From Streptococcus pneumoniae (GTDB taxonomy: Bacteria > Bacillota > Bacilli > Lactobacillales > Streptococcaceae), in the NCBI RefSeq assembly GCF_001113365.1, contig NZ_CKYA01000004.1:62001-126000 (forward strand): a stretch of 64,000 nucleotides of DNA, given 5' to 3'. The notes below the pieces were generated by a model. That model was not told the origin of the DNA. It made no database searches and saw only the letters and a program-made list of their open reading frames with translations. Positions 1 through 8,267 of this stretch are shown here, one piece after another (the stretch's first letter is position 1; every line of letters starts with the position of its first letter). The translations under genes were made by a program, and so were the position numbers.

Positions 1-169
1 CATGTCCTGAACCTCCACCTGAAATGAGTCCAACTTTTCCTGTCTTTTCTGCCTTTCTAACAATGACATCAAAACCATCTAAGCGTTCTACCAAGTCATC
101 ATGCATGAATGACAATCCCTGCAACATTTCATCAACAACTTGTGTCGGTTCATTTATAATTTTTTTCAT
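1..169 (-). CDS. dhaK: Dihydroxyacetone kinase subunit DhaK, N-terminal part (runs off window)
   Basis: The minus-strand frame from the ATG at 169 begins MKKIINEPTQVVDEML and continues to a glycine-rich GLISGGGSGHE motif, the hallmark of the dihydroxyacetone-binding DhaK subunit. Only about 56 residues lie in the window; the rest is to the left. DhaK binds dihydroxyacetone covalently through a histidine (not in view) and is phosphorylated by DhaL, with phosphate delivered from the PTS through DhaM. A clear Shine-Dalgarno AGGAG sits 8 bases before the ATG. The gene diverges from dhaS-dhaQ, the arrangement known in Lactococcus lactis, so dhaL and dhaM probably follow outside the window. Confidence 0.88.
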   Translation of the reverse strand, partial: MKKIINEPTQVVDEMLQGLSFMHDDLVERLDGFDVIVRKAEKTGKVGLISGGGSGH

Positions 170-208
170 GAGAAACTCCTTTCGGCATCTATCTTTGTTT
201 TCGCTTTC

Positions 209-237
209 ATTATATATTTTTTATTGCTGGATGATAA
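209..237 (-). promoter_or_regulatory. Promoter of dhaK
   Basis: On the minus strand a -10 TATAAT (209-214) lies 17 bases from a -35-like TTATCA (232-237). The -35 abuts the inverted repeat at 238-261, so a repressor or activator bound there would touch RNA polymerase. Confidence 0.6.
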
Positions 238-261
238 GGGACAGATTCTATTATTTGTCCC
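238..261. promoter_or_regulatory. Probable DhaS operator
   Basis: Inverted repeat GGGACA-N12-TGTCCC. The inner part reads GGACAGAT, six bases, ATTTGTCC. As I recall it, the L. lactis DhaS operator is GGACACAT-N6-ATTTGTCC, so one half-site is identical and the other differs by one base. It lies between the divergent dhaK and dhaS genes and touches the dhaK -35 box, which fits DhaS/DhaQ-controlled activation of dhaKLM. Confidence 0.75.
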
Positions 262-322
262 CTTTTAAACCCATTTAAAACATTTTTTTGGTAAAATGAA
301 GGAAGTAAAAGAAAGGTTTCCT

Positions 323-853
323 ATGGCATCATCATTTATTACAAAAAAACGGATTGCCAAGGCATTTAGAGACCTATTAGCTACTAGAGAATTTGATAAA
401 ATCTCTATTGTAGATATCATGGAATCAGCTGGCATTCGTAGACAGACCTTTTACAATCACTTTCTTGACAAATATGAACTACTAGACTGGATATTTGAAA
501 ATGACTTAACCGAGTATATCACCAATAACTTGGACTTCATTTCAGGCCAAAAACTATTACAAGAACTATTTCTTTATTTCGAACAAGAGCGTGACTTTTA
601 TATTCAACTTTTTGATATTCAAGGGCAAAATAGCTTCTATGACCACTTTATCAGCTACTGTCGCTTGCTTGTATCAAAAATTTTAAGAGAATATGGTCAG
701 ATTGATATCGATTCATCTGCTTATACTTGTTTTTTGTTAGACTATCATTCACATGCTCTAGCAGAAATCGTAAAAGCTTACGTCAATAAAAAAAGTCCAG
801 TTCCACAACCAGACTTTCTAATCATGACAATTATTGGAAAGAGAACACAATGA
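323..853 (+). CDS. dhaS: TetR-family activator of dihydroxyacetone kinase genes, DhaS
   Basis: A TetR-type protein with an N-terminal helix-turn-helix (about residues 10-50, SIVDIMESAGIRRQTFYNHF) and an all-helical ligand or partner-binding C-terminal domain. In L. lactis DhaS activates dhaKLM only in complex with DhaQ loaded with dihydroxyacetone. The start at 323 (MASSF) is chosen because GAAAGG lies 6 bases upstream; an in-frame ATG at 296 adds nine residues without a good ribosome site. The stop overlaps dhaQ by four bases (ATGA), so the two are translationally coupled, as expected for a regulator and its coactivator. Confidence 0.85.
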   Translation: MASSFITKKRIAKAFRDLLATREFDKISIVDIMESAGIRRQTFYNHFLDKYELLDWIFENDLTEYITNNLDFISGQKLLQELFLYFEQERDFYIQLFDIQGQNSFYDHFISYCRLLVSKILREYGQIDIDSSAYTCFLLDYHSHALAEIVKAYVNKKSPVPQPDFLIMTIIGKRTQ

Positions 854-1839
854 CATTTATTTCAAATCATAAACAAAAAATTATTTCAAGTTACATTTCG
901 GCAACTGTCAGCAGTCATCCTGAATTAGAAAAACACCCTACTTTACCATTAGTCTATCAAAAAAATCGCAATCCTCATCAGGTTCCAATATTGGCGGGTG
1001 GGGGTTCCGGTCACGAACCTGCGCATATTGGATATGTGGGAGAAGGAATGCTTACTGCTGCTATCTATGGCCAATTATTTACTCCTCCTACAAGAACTGA
1101 AATCTTAGAGTCCATTCGTTTTTTAAACAATGGTCACGGTGTCTTCATCATTGTAAAAAATTTCGAAGCAGACATCAAAGAATTTAGTTCGGCCATTAAC
1201 ACTGCTAGACAAGAAGGAATTAAGGTCGGCTATAGTCTAGCACACGACGATATTTCAATTGAACCTCACAATAGATTTCAAATTAGAGGAAGAGGGCTTG
1301 CAGGTACAATTTTGCTTCATAAAATCCTAGGGTATGCGGCTCAGAACGGTGCTGACATCGAGCAACTAACTGATTTAGGTCATCAGCTTGCTCCCGAAAT
1401 CGCAACAATTGGCTTTGCAACGAAAGCTGCTAGTCTCCCCCAAGCCCCCCTTCCACTATTTAACTTAGAAGAAGGAAATATTTCTTATGGTATTGGGATA
1501 CATGGCGAAGAAGGCTATCGTATCGTCCCATTCCAATCATCGGAAATCCTGGCAAATGAAATTATAAGTAAATTAAGATTGCACTATCATTGGAAAAAGG
1601 GTGATCAATTTATATTGCTTGTAAATAATCTAGGCACTACCAGCAACTTAGAAATGGGCATATTTATCAATGATCTCCTTCAACTCTTAGAAATTGAAGG
1701 AATCACTATTACCTTTATAAAATCAGGAACATTTATGACCAGTCTAGATATGGCAGGTATATCCGTAACTCTTTGCCCCGTAAAAAATAAACAGTGGTTA
1801 GAAGCGCTCAATGCTCCAACGACAGCTTTTGCATGGTAA
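850..1839 (+). CDS. dhaQ: DhaK paralogue and coactivator DhaQ
   Basis: A 329-residue DhaK-like protein. It has the N-terminal glycine-rich motif GGGSGHEPAHIGYVG (about residues 50-64) and a GIGIHGEEGYR segment (about 213-223) whose histidine corresponds to the one that forms a hemiaminal with dihydroxyacetone in DhaK. In Lactococcus DhaQ does not act as a kinase subunit; it senses dihydroxyacetone and pairs with DhaS to switch on dhaKLM. Its place directly after dhaS with a four-base overlap, and divergent from a second DhaK gene, argues for DhaQ rather than a duplicate kinase subunit. Start ATG at 850. Confidence 0.85.
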   Translation: MTFISNHKQKIISSYISATVSSHPELEKHPTLPLVYQKNRNPHQVPILAGGGSGHEPAHIGYVGEGMLTAAIYGQLFTPPTRTEILESIRFLNNGHGVFIIVKNFEADIKEFSSAINTARQEGIKVGYSLAHDDISIEPHNRFQIRGRGLAGTILLHKILGYAAQNGADIEQLTDLGHQLAPEIATIGFATKAASLPQAPLPLFNLEEGNISYGIGIHGEEGYRIVPFQSSEILANEIISKLRLHYHWKKGDQFILLVNNLGTTSNLEMGIFINDLLQLLEIEGITITFIKSGTFMTSLDMAGISVTLCPVKNKQWLEALNAPTTAFAW

Positions 1840-1855
1840 TTTAATTGTATAACTC

Positions 1856-1892
1856 AAAAGGGCTACATCACTTGATAGCCCCTTGCTTTTAT
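1856..1892 (+). terminator. Terminator after dhaQ
   Basis: Stem GGGCTA/TAGCCC with a 10-base loop (1860-1881), then a pyrimidine-rich CCTTGCTTTT tail, 20 bases beyond the dhaQ stop. Confidence 0.65.
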
Positions 1893-1894
1893 CT

Positions 1895-2001
1895 TATACT
1901 CAATGAAAATCAAAAAGCAAACTAGGAAACTAGCCGCAGGCTGTACTTGAGTACGGCAAGGCGACGTTGACGCAGTTTGAATTTGATTTTCGAAGAGTAT
2001 T
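1895..2001 (-). repeat. BOX element (short, without boxB)
   Basis: Begins with ATACTCAATGAAAATCAA and ends with TTTCGAAGAGTAT, the terminal sequences of streptococcal BOX repeats. It includes the boxA core ACGGCAAGGCGACGTTGACG. No 45-base boxB unit is present. By the boxA-to-boxC convention it lies on the minus strand, between the dhaQ terminator and the next gene's 3' end. Confidence 0.85.
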
Positions 2002-2042
2002 ACGTTTAAAAGAACTCATTCTTGCAATTTCAAATAGGCCAT

Positions 2043-2582
2043 CTATCCCTTACAATTCTTCCGATGAACCTTGAGCTTTTTCGTAGCCCAATCATAGTGG
2101 CTTGACGTGCTACTAACAAAGTAGGAACCTAGACTTGTTCCTCCCGTCCACTTATAGATACCTTTGGTAAAGAGTTCGTCATTGCTAAAAACTTCTATCA
2201 ACTCTAAAACCTCCCTATGTGATTGTTCTAGGAGTCTAGTCGCTTCTTCTAAGGACGTTTTCTGGTGCTTCTTCCAAAAAACGACATTCATTTGTCCATA
2301 AGTTTTCCAATTATAAAGTTCAGGGAGAAAAGGTCTTTCGTGACCTTCTTGATTAGAATGTACCCAAGTCAAAAGTAACTGCTGCCATTCATAAAGATGG
2401 ATCAAGACATCCCGTAGATTTTTATCCCTTTTCCAGTGAGCTTCTTTTTTCTTTGGGTCTATTGAAAAATCAAATGGACTCTGTAGCTCATCTTCACTTA
2501 GTTGGGAGATGAATCGATTGAGCTTTTCATAGTTTTCCTTAGAGGCCAGCACTAGCTCCTCTTTTGTTTTCGGTCTAGGCAC
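2043..2582 (-). CDS. ClbS/DfsB family four-helix protein (DUF1706)
   Basis: A 179-residue protein of the ClbS/DfsB (DUF1706) family: MPRPKTKEELV start, conserved LRDVLIHLYEWQQLLL helix (about residues 78-94) and a C-terminal SHYDWATKKLK. ClbS itself protects colibactin producers by opening a cyclopropane warhead; the role of the many relatives in streptococci is unknown, and I infer no substrate here. The start is a GTG at 2582, supported by GGGAG 7 bases upstream. The gene stands alone between a BOX element and the YkgJ-type gene, transcribed in the same direction as the latter. Confidence 0.8.
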   Translation of the reverse strand: MPRPKTKEELVLASKENYEKLNRFISQLSEDELQSPFDFSIDPKKKEAHWKRDKNLRDVLIHLYEWQQLLLTWVHSNQEGHERPFLPELYNWKTYGQMNVVFWKKHQKTSLEEATRLLEQSHREVLELIEVFSNDELFTKGIYKWTGGTSLGSYFVSSTSSHYDWATKKLKVHRKNCKG

Positions 2583-2639
2583 AGGATTACTCCCTTCATA
2601 TTACTAGTTATTATTAGAGATTTTTTATCCTTTAAATCT

Positions 2640-3134
2640 CTATAACTTATCCTTTAATTTCTCAACAAAGAGATAGGCTGCCGGACAGGTCAAGGTATTC
2701 TTAATCGTTAAATGATTGATTTGATGGATCTTTTTGCGGTCAGTATGAGGGAATTCACGACAGGCCTTTGGACGAACGTCATAGATGGAACAGAGATTAT
2801 CGCCTCCTAAAAAGGGACAGGGCATGGATTTGAAAACCTTATCTCCATCTTCATCCACCTGCAGAAATTCAGCTTCAAAGGCCGGCAATTTCATTTTGAA
2901 ATACTTGGCAATACGGGTGATGTCTGCTTCCTTGAAGTCGGGTCCCAAAGTCTTACAACAGTTAGCACAGGCGGTACAATCAATCTCCGCAAAGACTTCT
3001 TGGTGAATCTGCTGGGCTATCTTATCTAGATTTTTTGGTGGCTTTTTCTTTAGATTGGCTAAAACTTTTCGATGCTCCTTCTGCTTTTGCAAGGCTAGCT
3101 GGTGGTAATACTCAATATCAATTTCTTTAGACAT
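2640..3134 (-). CDS. YkgJ-type cysteine-cluster protein
   Basis: A 164-residue protein with a cysteine pattern typical of the YkgJ/UPF0153 zinc- or iron-binding family: CTACANCC near residue 55, then CPFLGGDNLCSIYDVRPKACREFP (about 102-125) and a last cysteine in TLTCPAA. These residues probably bind a metal; the cellular role is not established for the family. The N-terminal 40 residues are lysine-rich and helical. It is oriented like the upstream ptsHI but separated from it by a terminator, so it is probably expressed on its own. Confidence 0.75.
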   Translation of the reverse strand: MSKEIDIEYYHQLALQKQKEHRKVLANLKKKPPKNLDKIAQQIHQEVFAEIDCTACANCCKTLGPDFKEADITRIAKYFKMKLPAFEAEFLQVDEDGDKVFKSMPCPFLGGDNLCSIYDVRPKACREFPHTDRKKIHQINHLTIKNTLTCPAAYLFVEKLKDKL

Positions 3135-3231
3135 GGTTTCTCTCTTATTCTATTTGTTTCCCCCTATTATATCATGCCTCTGACTCATTGAAAAGTGGAC
3201 TTTATAAGACCATACTTTTCCAAAATGCGTC

Positions 3232-3261
3232 AAAAAAACCTTGCAACTAGGTTACAAGGTT
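3232..3261 (-). terminator. Terminator of ptsHI
   Basis: Stem AACCTTG...CAAGGTT (3237-3261) followed on the minus strand by a run of seven T residues, starting 8 bases after the ptsI stop. Confidence 0.85.
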
Positions 3262-3268
3262 AATGACA

Positions 3269-5002
3269 TTAATCAAAGTTAACGTATTCTTTTTGAAGTT
3301 CAAGAACTTCTTCCATTGTTGAACACTCTGTAAGGGCACGGTTAGCGTACTCTTCCATCTTAGCAGTATCCAATTTCTTCATCAAGCTACGTGTACGAAG
3401 GACAGATGTTGCTGACATAGAGAATTCATCCAAGCCCATTCCGACAAGAAGTGGAACAGCTTTTTGGTCACCAGCCATCTCACCACACATACCGGCCCAT
3501 TTACCTTCAGCGTGAGCCGCCTTGATAACGTTGTTGATCAAGCGAAGGATTGAGGGGTTATATGGTTGGTAAAGGTATGAAACTTGCTCATTCATACGGT
3601 CTGCTGCCATTGTATATTGGATCAAGTCGTTTGTACCAATTGAGAAGAAGTCTACTTCTTTAGCAAATTGGTCTGCAAGCATCGCTGCTGCAGGGATTTC
3701 AATCATGATACCAACTTGGATATCATCCGCAACTGCAACACCTCCAGCAAGAAGGTTTGCTTTTTCTTCATCAAAGACTGCTTTAGCTGCACGGAATTCT
3801 TTCAAAAGGGCAACCATTGGGAACATGATACGCAATTGACCATGAACAGAAGCACGAAGAAGGGCACGGATTTGCGTGCGGAACATTGCATCTCCAGTTT
3901 CAGAAATAGAGATACGAAGAGCACGGAATCCAAGGAATGGGTTCATTTCATGTGGCATATCGAAGTAAGGAAGTTCCTTATCTCCACCGATATCCATTGT
4001 ACGAACAACCACTGGTTTACCATTCATTCCCTCAAGTACAGCCTTGTATGCTTCATACTGCTCATCTTCAGTTGGGAAATCTTGAGAATCCATGTACAAG
4101 AACTCTGTACGGTAAAGTCCAACAGCTTCTGCACCGTTGTTGTTAACACCTTCAACGTCTTTTGGAGTACCGATGTTAGCAGCCAACTCGAAGTGTTTAC
4201 CGTCAGCAGTCACTGTTTGAGCATCTTTCAAAAGTGCCCATTCAGCTTTTTGTTTAGCATAAGCTTCACCAGCTGCTTTAAATTCTGCCGCTTGTTCATC
4301 TGTTGGGTTGATAATCACTTCACCAGTAATTCCGCTAACGGCAAGGATATCACCGTCTTTGACGATTTCAGTGATATTATTTGTTCCCAATACAGCTGCA
4401 ATTTCAAGTGTACGTGCCATGATAGCTGAGTGGCTTGTACGTCCACCGATATTTGTTACAAAAGCTTTTACAAAGTTTTTGTCCAATTGAGCTGTATCAG
4501 ATGGTGTCAAGTCATGCGCAATGACAATCACTTCTTCATTGATAGAAGCTGGGTTTGGTAATTTTTTACCAAGAAGATTTGCCAATACACGTTTTGTCAC
4601 GTCACGGATATCCGCTGCACGTTCTTGCATGTATGGGTTGTCTTCCATACCTTCAAAGATAGTGATGAACATATCAGTCACTTCTTTAAGACCTGCTTCA
4701 GCATTGACCTTCTTAGCACGAATTGTTTCTTTAATCTGACCAATCAATTCTGGGTCAGAAAGAACCATCAAATGAGCGTCAAAAACTTGAGCCGCTTCTT
4801 CACCAAGCGTACCTACAGCTTTCTCGCGGATAAGAGAAAGCTCGTTTTGAGAAGCTTCAAGAGCAACATCCAAACGAGCCTCTTCTGCGTTTGTATCTTC
4901 GACTGAAATAGTCTCGAATGACAAATCCGGTTGAACGAGTAGATATGCTTTTGCAACTGCAACACCGTCAGATGCTGCGATTCCTTTAAGCATTTCTGTC
5001 AT
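3269..5002 (-). CDS. ptsI: PTS enzyme I (phosphoenolpyruvate-protein phosphotransferase)
   Basis: Enzyme I moves phosphate from phosphoenolpyruvate to HPr and so powers every PTS sugar importer, including the lactose and galactitol-type systems in this window. At 577 residues it has normal length. The active-site histidine is in GGRTSHSAIMARTLE (His191), and the C-terminal PEP-binding domain shows VVRTMDIGGDKELPYF and SIGTNDLIQYTMAADR. The ATG at 5002 is five bases after ptsH; a second in-frame ATG three codons later is better spaced (9 bases) from the AAGGGA ribosome site, so a 574-residue product is possible. Operon ptsH-ptsI. Confidence 0.97.
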   Translation of the reverse strand: MTEMLKGIAASDGVAVAKAYLLVQPDLSFETISVEDTNAEEARLDVALEASQNELSLIREKAVGTLGEEAAQVFDAHLMVLSDPELIGQIKETIRAKKVNAEAGLKEVTDMFITIFEGMEDNPYMQERAADIRDVTKRVLANLLGKKLPNPASINEEVIVIAHDLTPSDTAQLDKNFVKAFVTNIGGRTSHSAIMARTLEIAAVLGTNNITEIVKDGDILAVSGITGEVIINPTDEQAAEFKAAGEAYAKQKAEWALLKDAQTVTADGKHFELAANIGTPKDVEGVNNNGAEAVGLYRTEFLYMDSQDFPTEDEQYEAYKAVLEGMNGKPVVVRTMDIGGDKELPYFDMPHEMNPFLGFRALRISISETGDAMFRTQIRALLRASVHGQLRIMFPMVALLKEFRAAKAVFDEEKANLLAGGVAVADDIQVGIMIEIPAAAMLADQFAKEVDFFSIGTNDLIQYTMAADRMNEQVSYLYQPYNPSILRLINNVIKAAHAEGKWAGMCGEMAGDQKAVPLLVGMGLDEFSMSATSVLRTRSLMKKLDTAKMEEYANRALTECSTMEEVLELQKEYVNFD

Positions 5003-5007
5003 TTCCC

Positions 5008-5271
5008 TTATGCCAATCCTTCTTTTTCCATTGTTTCTGAGATTGCAGCGATAGCGTCATCTGCATCTGCACCTTCAGCTGAGATAGTTACGTCAGCACC
5101 TTGGCCAACACCAAGACTCATAACACCCATAATTGATTTAAGGTTAACTGATTTACCTTTGTACTCAAGAGTGATATCTGAAGCAAATTTGCTAGCAGTT
5201 TGCACCAACAATGTTGCTGGACGTGCGTGAATACCTGTTTCTGCCACTACGTGGAAATCTTTAGAAGCCAT
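5008..5271 (-). CDS. ptsH: Phosphocarrier protein HPr
   Basis: An 87-residue HPr. The PTS phosphate is carried on His15 in ETGIHARPATLLV, and the regulatory site for HPr kinase is Ser46 in NLKSIMGVMSLG. Phosphorylation at Ser46 makes HPr the cofactor of CcpA for carbon catabolite repression, which is relevant to the cre-like sites near lacT and rbsR here. It is the first gene of ptsHI, with AGGAG 9 bases upstream of the ATG. Confidence 0.97.
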   Translation of the reverse strand: MASKDFHVVAETGIHARPATLLVQTASKFASDITLEYKGKSVNLKSIMGVMSLGVGQGADVTISAEGADADDAIAAISETMEKEGLA

Positions 5272-5333
5272 AGTTTGACTCTCCTTTTGTTCTTTCTTTT
5301 TTGAGTTATATGTGATAACCCTTACAATTTGGT

Positions 5334-5362
5334 ATTATATCATCTTCTAGGATTTTTTTCAA
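5334..5362 (-). promoter_or_regulatory. Promoter of ptsHI
   Basis: Consensus-like -10 TATAAT (5334-5339) and -35 TTGAAA (5357-5362) with exactly 17 bases between, 60 bases upstream of ptsH. The rest of the 349-base ptsH-nrdH spacer holds the nrd control region; I see nothing notable between 5370 and 5490. Confidence 0.8.
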
Positions 5363-5494
5363 GCATTTTCTGGATTTTCCTTCAATTTCCTTTCAGATAA
5401 CTTACTGAAAATCTTCTATCCTAGATAACAAAACACAGGATATAGTTTCTTTAAAAACGATTTATAGGATAATCATTGCTGTTTTATAAAACAA

Positions 5495-5510
5495 ACACTA
5501 CATATTGTGT
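5495..5510. promoter_or_regulatory. Probable NrdR box 1
   Basis: ACACTACATATTGTGT, a near-palindrome close to the NrdR box pattern (ACACwATATATwGTGT). It lies 126 bases before nrdH and 42 bases, four helical turns, from a second similar site. Confidence 0.7.
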
Positions 5511-5536
5511 TTTGTGAGCTTGACTAGAAAAACAGA

Positions 5537-5552
5537 CCACTATATTTAGTTC
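5537..5552. promoter_or_regulatory. Probable NrdR box 2
   Basis: CCACTATATTTAGTTC matches about 12 of 16 positions of the NrdR box pattern and sits immediately upstream of the nrdH -35. The tandem pair suggests cooperative repression of nrdHE by dATP/ATP-loaded NrdR. Confidence 0.55.
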
Positions 5553-5560
5553 AAATCATT

Positions 5561-5590
5561 GACAAAATTTTATTTTCTGATATACTAGGA
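5561..5590 (+). promoter_or_regulatory. Promoter of nrdHE
   Basis: -35 TTGACA and -10 TATACT with 16 bases between, just after the second NrdR-like box and about 30 bases before the nrdH start. Confidence 0.75.
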
Positions 5591-5620
5591 TAGAATTAAA
5601 TTTTAAAGAGGAGTTACACA

Positions 5621-5839
5621 ATGGTAACCGTATATTCTAAAAACAACTGTGTCCAATGTAAGATGACCAAACGTTTCTTGGACAGTAATAATGTCGCTTA
5701 TCGTGAAATCAATCTTGATGAGCAGCCTGAGTACATCGATCAAGTCAAAGAACTCGGTTTTAGCGCAGCTCCTGTTATCCAAACACCAACTGAAGTCTTT
5801 TCAGGTTTCCAACCAGGAAAACTGAAACAATTAGCATAA
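5621..5839 (+). CDS. nrdH: Glutaredoxin-like NrdH redoxin
   Basis: A 72-residue NrdH redoxin with the CVQC dithiol (Cys10 and Cys13) in a thioredoxin fold and the family's C-terminal FSGFQPGKLKQL. It re-reduces the class Ib ribonucleotide reductase NrdEF after each turnover, using thioredoxin reductase electrons. AGAGGAG lies 8 bases before the ATG. It is the first gene of the nrdH-nrdE unit and follows two NrdR-like boxes. Confidence 0.95.
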   Translation: MVTVYSKNNCVQCKMTKRFLDSNNVAYREINLDEQPEYIDQVKELGFSAAPVIQTPTEVFSGFQPGKLKQLA

Positions 5840-5865
5840 TCTTAGTACATCATCCAGAAGAAACT

Positions 5866-5888
5866 GCTTCTAGGGTTAACTTAGAAGC
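5866..5888 (+). terminator. Hairpin between nrdH and nrdE
   Basis: GCTTCTA-8-base loop-TTAGAAGC followed by CTTTCTTTT. This is a weak terminator or processing hairpin that could make nrdH transcript more abundant than nrdE. Confidence 0.5.
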
Positions 5889-5919
5889 CTTTCTTTTGTA
5901 ATTAGATAAGGGAAATTTT

Positions 5920-8079
5920 ATGGGATTAAAACATCTTGAGGACGTGACTTACTTCCGTCTCAATAACGAAATCAACCGTCCTGTCAATGGACAAATCATG
6001 CTTCATAAAGATAAGGAAGCCTTGGATGCCTTCTTTAAAGAAAATGTCGTTCCAAACACTATGGTTTTTGATTCAATCAAAGATAAAATCAACTACCTCA
6101 TTGAACACAACTACATCGAAACAGCCTTTATCAAGAAATACCGTCCAGAATTTTTGGAAGAATTGTCTCAATTTATCAAAGACCAAAACTTCCAATTCAA
6201 GTCTTTCATGGCAGCTTATAAGTTTTACAATCAATATGCTTTGAAAACTAACGACGGTGAATATTACCTTGAAAGTATGGAAGACCGTGTCTTCTTTAAT
6301 GCGCTTTATTTCGCTGATGGGAATGAAGCTGTTGCAATCGATATTGCCAATGAAATCATCCACCAACGCTACCAACCAGCTACTCCTTCCTTCTTAAATG
6401 CTGGACGTGCTCGTCGTGGGGAGTTGGTATCTTGTTTCCTAATCCAAGTGACGGATGATATGAACTCTATCGGACGTTCTATCAACTCAGCTCTTCAACT
6501 TTCACGTATCGGTGGTGGTGTGGGAATTACCCTCAGCAACCTTCGTGAAGCTGGTGCACCTATCAAAGGCTATGAAGGAGCAGCTTCTGGAGTCGTTCCA
6601 GTTATGAAACTCTTCGAAGACAGTTTCTCTTACTCCAACCAATTGGGGCAACGTCAAGGTGCTGGGGTTGTTTACCTCAATGTCTTTCATCCAGATATCA
6701 TCGCCTTCCTTTCAACTAAGAAAGAAAACGCCGATGAAAAAGTTCGTGTCAAGACCCTTTCACTTGGTGTTGTAGTACCAGATAAATTCTACGAATTGGC
6801 TCGTAAAAATGAAGAAATGTACCTCTTCAGCCCTTACTCTGTAGAGCTTGAATACGGTGTGCCATTCAACTACATCGACATTACTGAAAAATACGATGAA
6901 CTAGTCGCAAATCCAAATATCCGCAAGACAAAAATCAAGGCGCGTGATTTGGAAACTGAAATCTCTAAATTGCAACAAGAGTCTGGCTACCCTTATGTAG
7001 TCAACATTGATACGGCTAACCGTGCAAATCCTGTTGATGGAAAAATCATCATGAGTAACTTGTGTTCTGAGATTCTTCAAGTCCAAGAACCAAGCTTGAT
7101 CAACGATGCTCAAGAATTCCTTCAAATGGGAACGGACGTTTCATGTAACCTTGGTTCAACCAACGTAGTTAACATGATGACTTCACCTGACTTTGGTCGT
7201 TCTATCCGTGCTATGGTTCGTGCCCTTACTTTCGTTACAGATAGTTCACACATCGTGGCTGTACCTACGATTGACCATGGAAATAGCCAAGCCCACACCT
7301 TTGGTCTCGGTGCTATGGGACTTCACAGCTACCTTGCCCAACAATTGATTGAATATGGTTCACCTGAGTCTATTGAATTTACAAGCATCTACTTCATGCT
7401 CATGAACTACTGGACCTTGGTAGAATCAAACAATATCGCGCGTGAACGTGGTATCACTTTCCACAATTTTGAAAAATCAGATTATGCTAAGGGAAGCTAC
7501 TTTGACAAGTATATTACAGGCGAGTTTGTTCCAAAATCAGACCGTGTTAAAGAACTCTTCAAAGATGTCTTTATCCCTAGTGCTGCTGACTGGGCTGAAC
7601 TTCGCGACAAGGTTCAAGCAGATGGTCTTTACCACCAGAACCGCCTTGCTGTAGCGCCAAATGGTTCTATCAGCTACATCAACGACGTTTCTGCTTCTAT
7701 CCACCCGATTACGCAACGTATCGAAGAACGTCAAGAAAAGAAAATCGGTAAAATCTATTATCCAGCTGCTGGACTGTCAACAGAAACCATTCCTTACTAC
7801 ACTTCTGCTTACGACATGGATATGCGTAAAGTCATCGATGTTTACGCTGCTGCGACTGAACACGTGGACCAAGGACTTTCACTCACTCTCTTTATGCGTA
7901 GTGACATTCCAAAAGGTCTTTACGAATGGAAGAAAGAAAATAAACAAACGACACGTGACTTGTCTATCCTTCGCAACTACGCCTTTAACAAGGGTATCAA
8001 GTCTATCTACTACGTCCGTACCTTTACAGATGATGGTGGAGAAGTCGGTGCCAACCAATGTGAAAGCTGTGTAATTTAG
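5920..8079 (+). CDS. nrdE: Class Ib ribonucleotide reductase, large subunit
   Basis: The 719-residue catalytic subunit NrdE reduces ribonucleoside diphosphates to deoxy forms during aerobic growth, partnered by NrdF and fed by NrdH. Visible landmarks include GELVSCFLIQVTDDMNSI, with an active-site cysteine, SNLCSEILQ with the radical-site cysteine, and the redox-tail CESC motif five residues before the end (NQCESCVI). As usual for class Ib it lacks the N-terminal ATP cone. The ribosome site AAGGGAA lies 7 bases before the ATG. It is separated from nrdH by 80 bases with a hairpin. Confidence 0.96.
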   Translation: MGLKHLEDVTYFRLNNEINRPVNGQIMLHKDKEALDAFFKENVVPNTMVFDSIKDKINYLIEHNYIETAFIKKYRPEFLEELSQFIKDQNFQFKSFMAAYKFYNQYALKTNDGEYYLESMEDRVFFNALYFADGNEAVAIDIANEIIHQRYQPATPSFLNAGRARRGELVSCFLIQVTDDMNSIGRSINSALQLSRIGGGVGITLSNLREAGAPIKGYEGAASGVVPVMKLFEDSFSYSNQLGQRQGAGVVYLNVFHPDIIAFLSTKKENADEKVRVKTLSLGVVVPDKFYELARKNEEMYLFSPYSVELEYGVPFNYIDITEKYDELVANPNIRKTKIKARDLETEISKLQQESGYPYVVNIDTANRANPVDGKIIMSNLCSEILQVQEPSLINDAQEFLQMGTDVSCNLGSTNVVNMMTSPDFGRSIRAMVRALTFVTDSSHIVAVPTIDHGNSQAHTFGLGAMGLHSYLAQQLIEYGSPESIEFTSIYFMLMNYWTLVESNNIARERGITFHNFEKSDYAKGSYFDKYITGEFVPKSDRVKELFKDVFIPSAADWAELRDKVQADGLYHQNRLAVAPNGSISYINDVSASIHPITQRIEERQEKKIGKIYYPAAGLSTETIPYYTSAYDMDMRKVIDVYAAATEHVDQGLSLTLFMRSDIPKGLYEWKKENKQTTRDLSILRNYAFNKGIKSIYYVRTFTDDGGEVGANQCESCVI

Positions 8080-8166
8080 TTTCTAGCATAGAAACACTAT
8101 TTTTCTCCTAAGCAGCACTGATAAAATCAAATCTACTATGTCATAACATAATTTATGTAACATTTT

Positions 8167-8189
8167 AAAAGTCGGGCTTCCGACTTTTT
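8167..8189 (+). terminator. Terminator between nrdE and nrdF
   Basis: Stem AAAGTCGG-GCTT-CCGACTTTTT, a strong intrinsic terminator 88 bases after nrdE. nrdF therefore probably has its own promoter; TATGATAAAAT just before it (about 8210-8221) looks like an extended -10. Confidence 0.85.
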
Positions 8190-8267
8190 GTGCGATACTC
8201 CTATAGAATTATGATAAAATAGAGATAATTGTGAGTTCGCAATACTAAACACAGAAAGAGATTTCAA

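Noticed and set aside
24..278. 84-residue plus-strand frame at the left edge
   Set aside because: It is the complement of dhaK and its promoter region.
3668..4429. 253-residue open frame opposite ptsI
   Set aside because: It is antisense to a well-conserved gene, rich in Ser, Cys and Phe, with no ribosome site or family resemblance.
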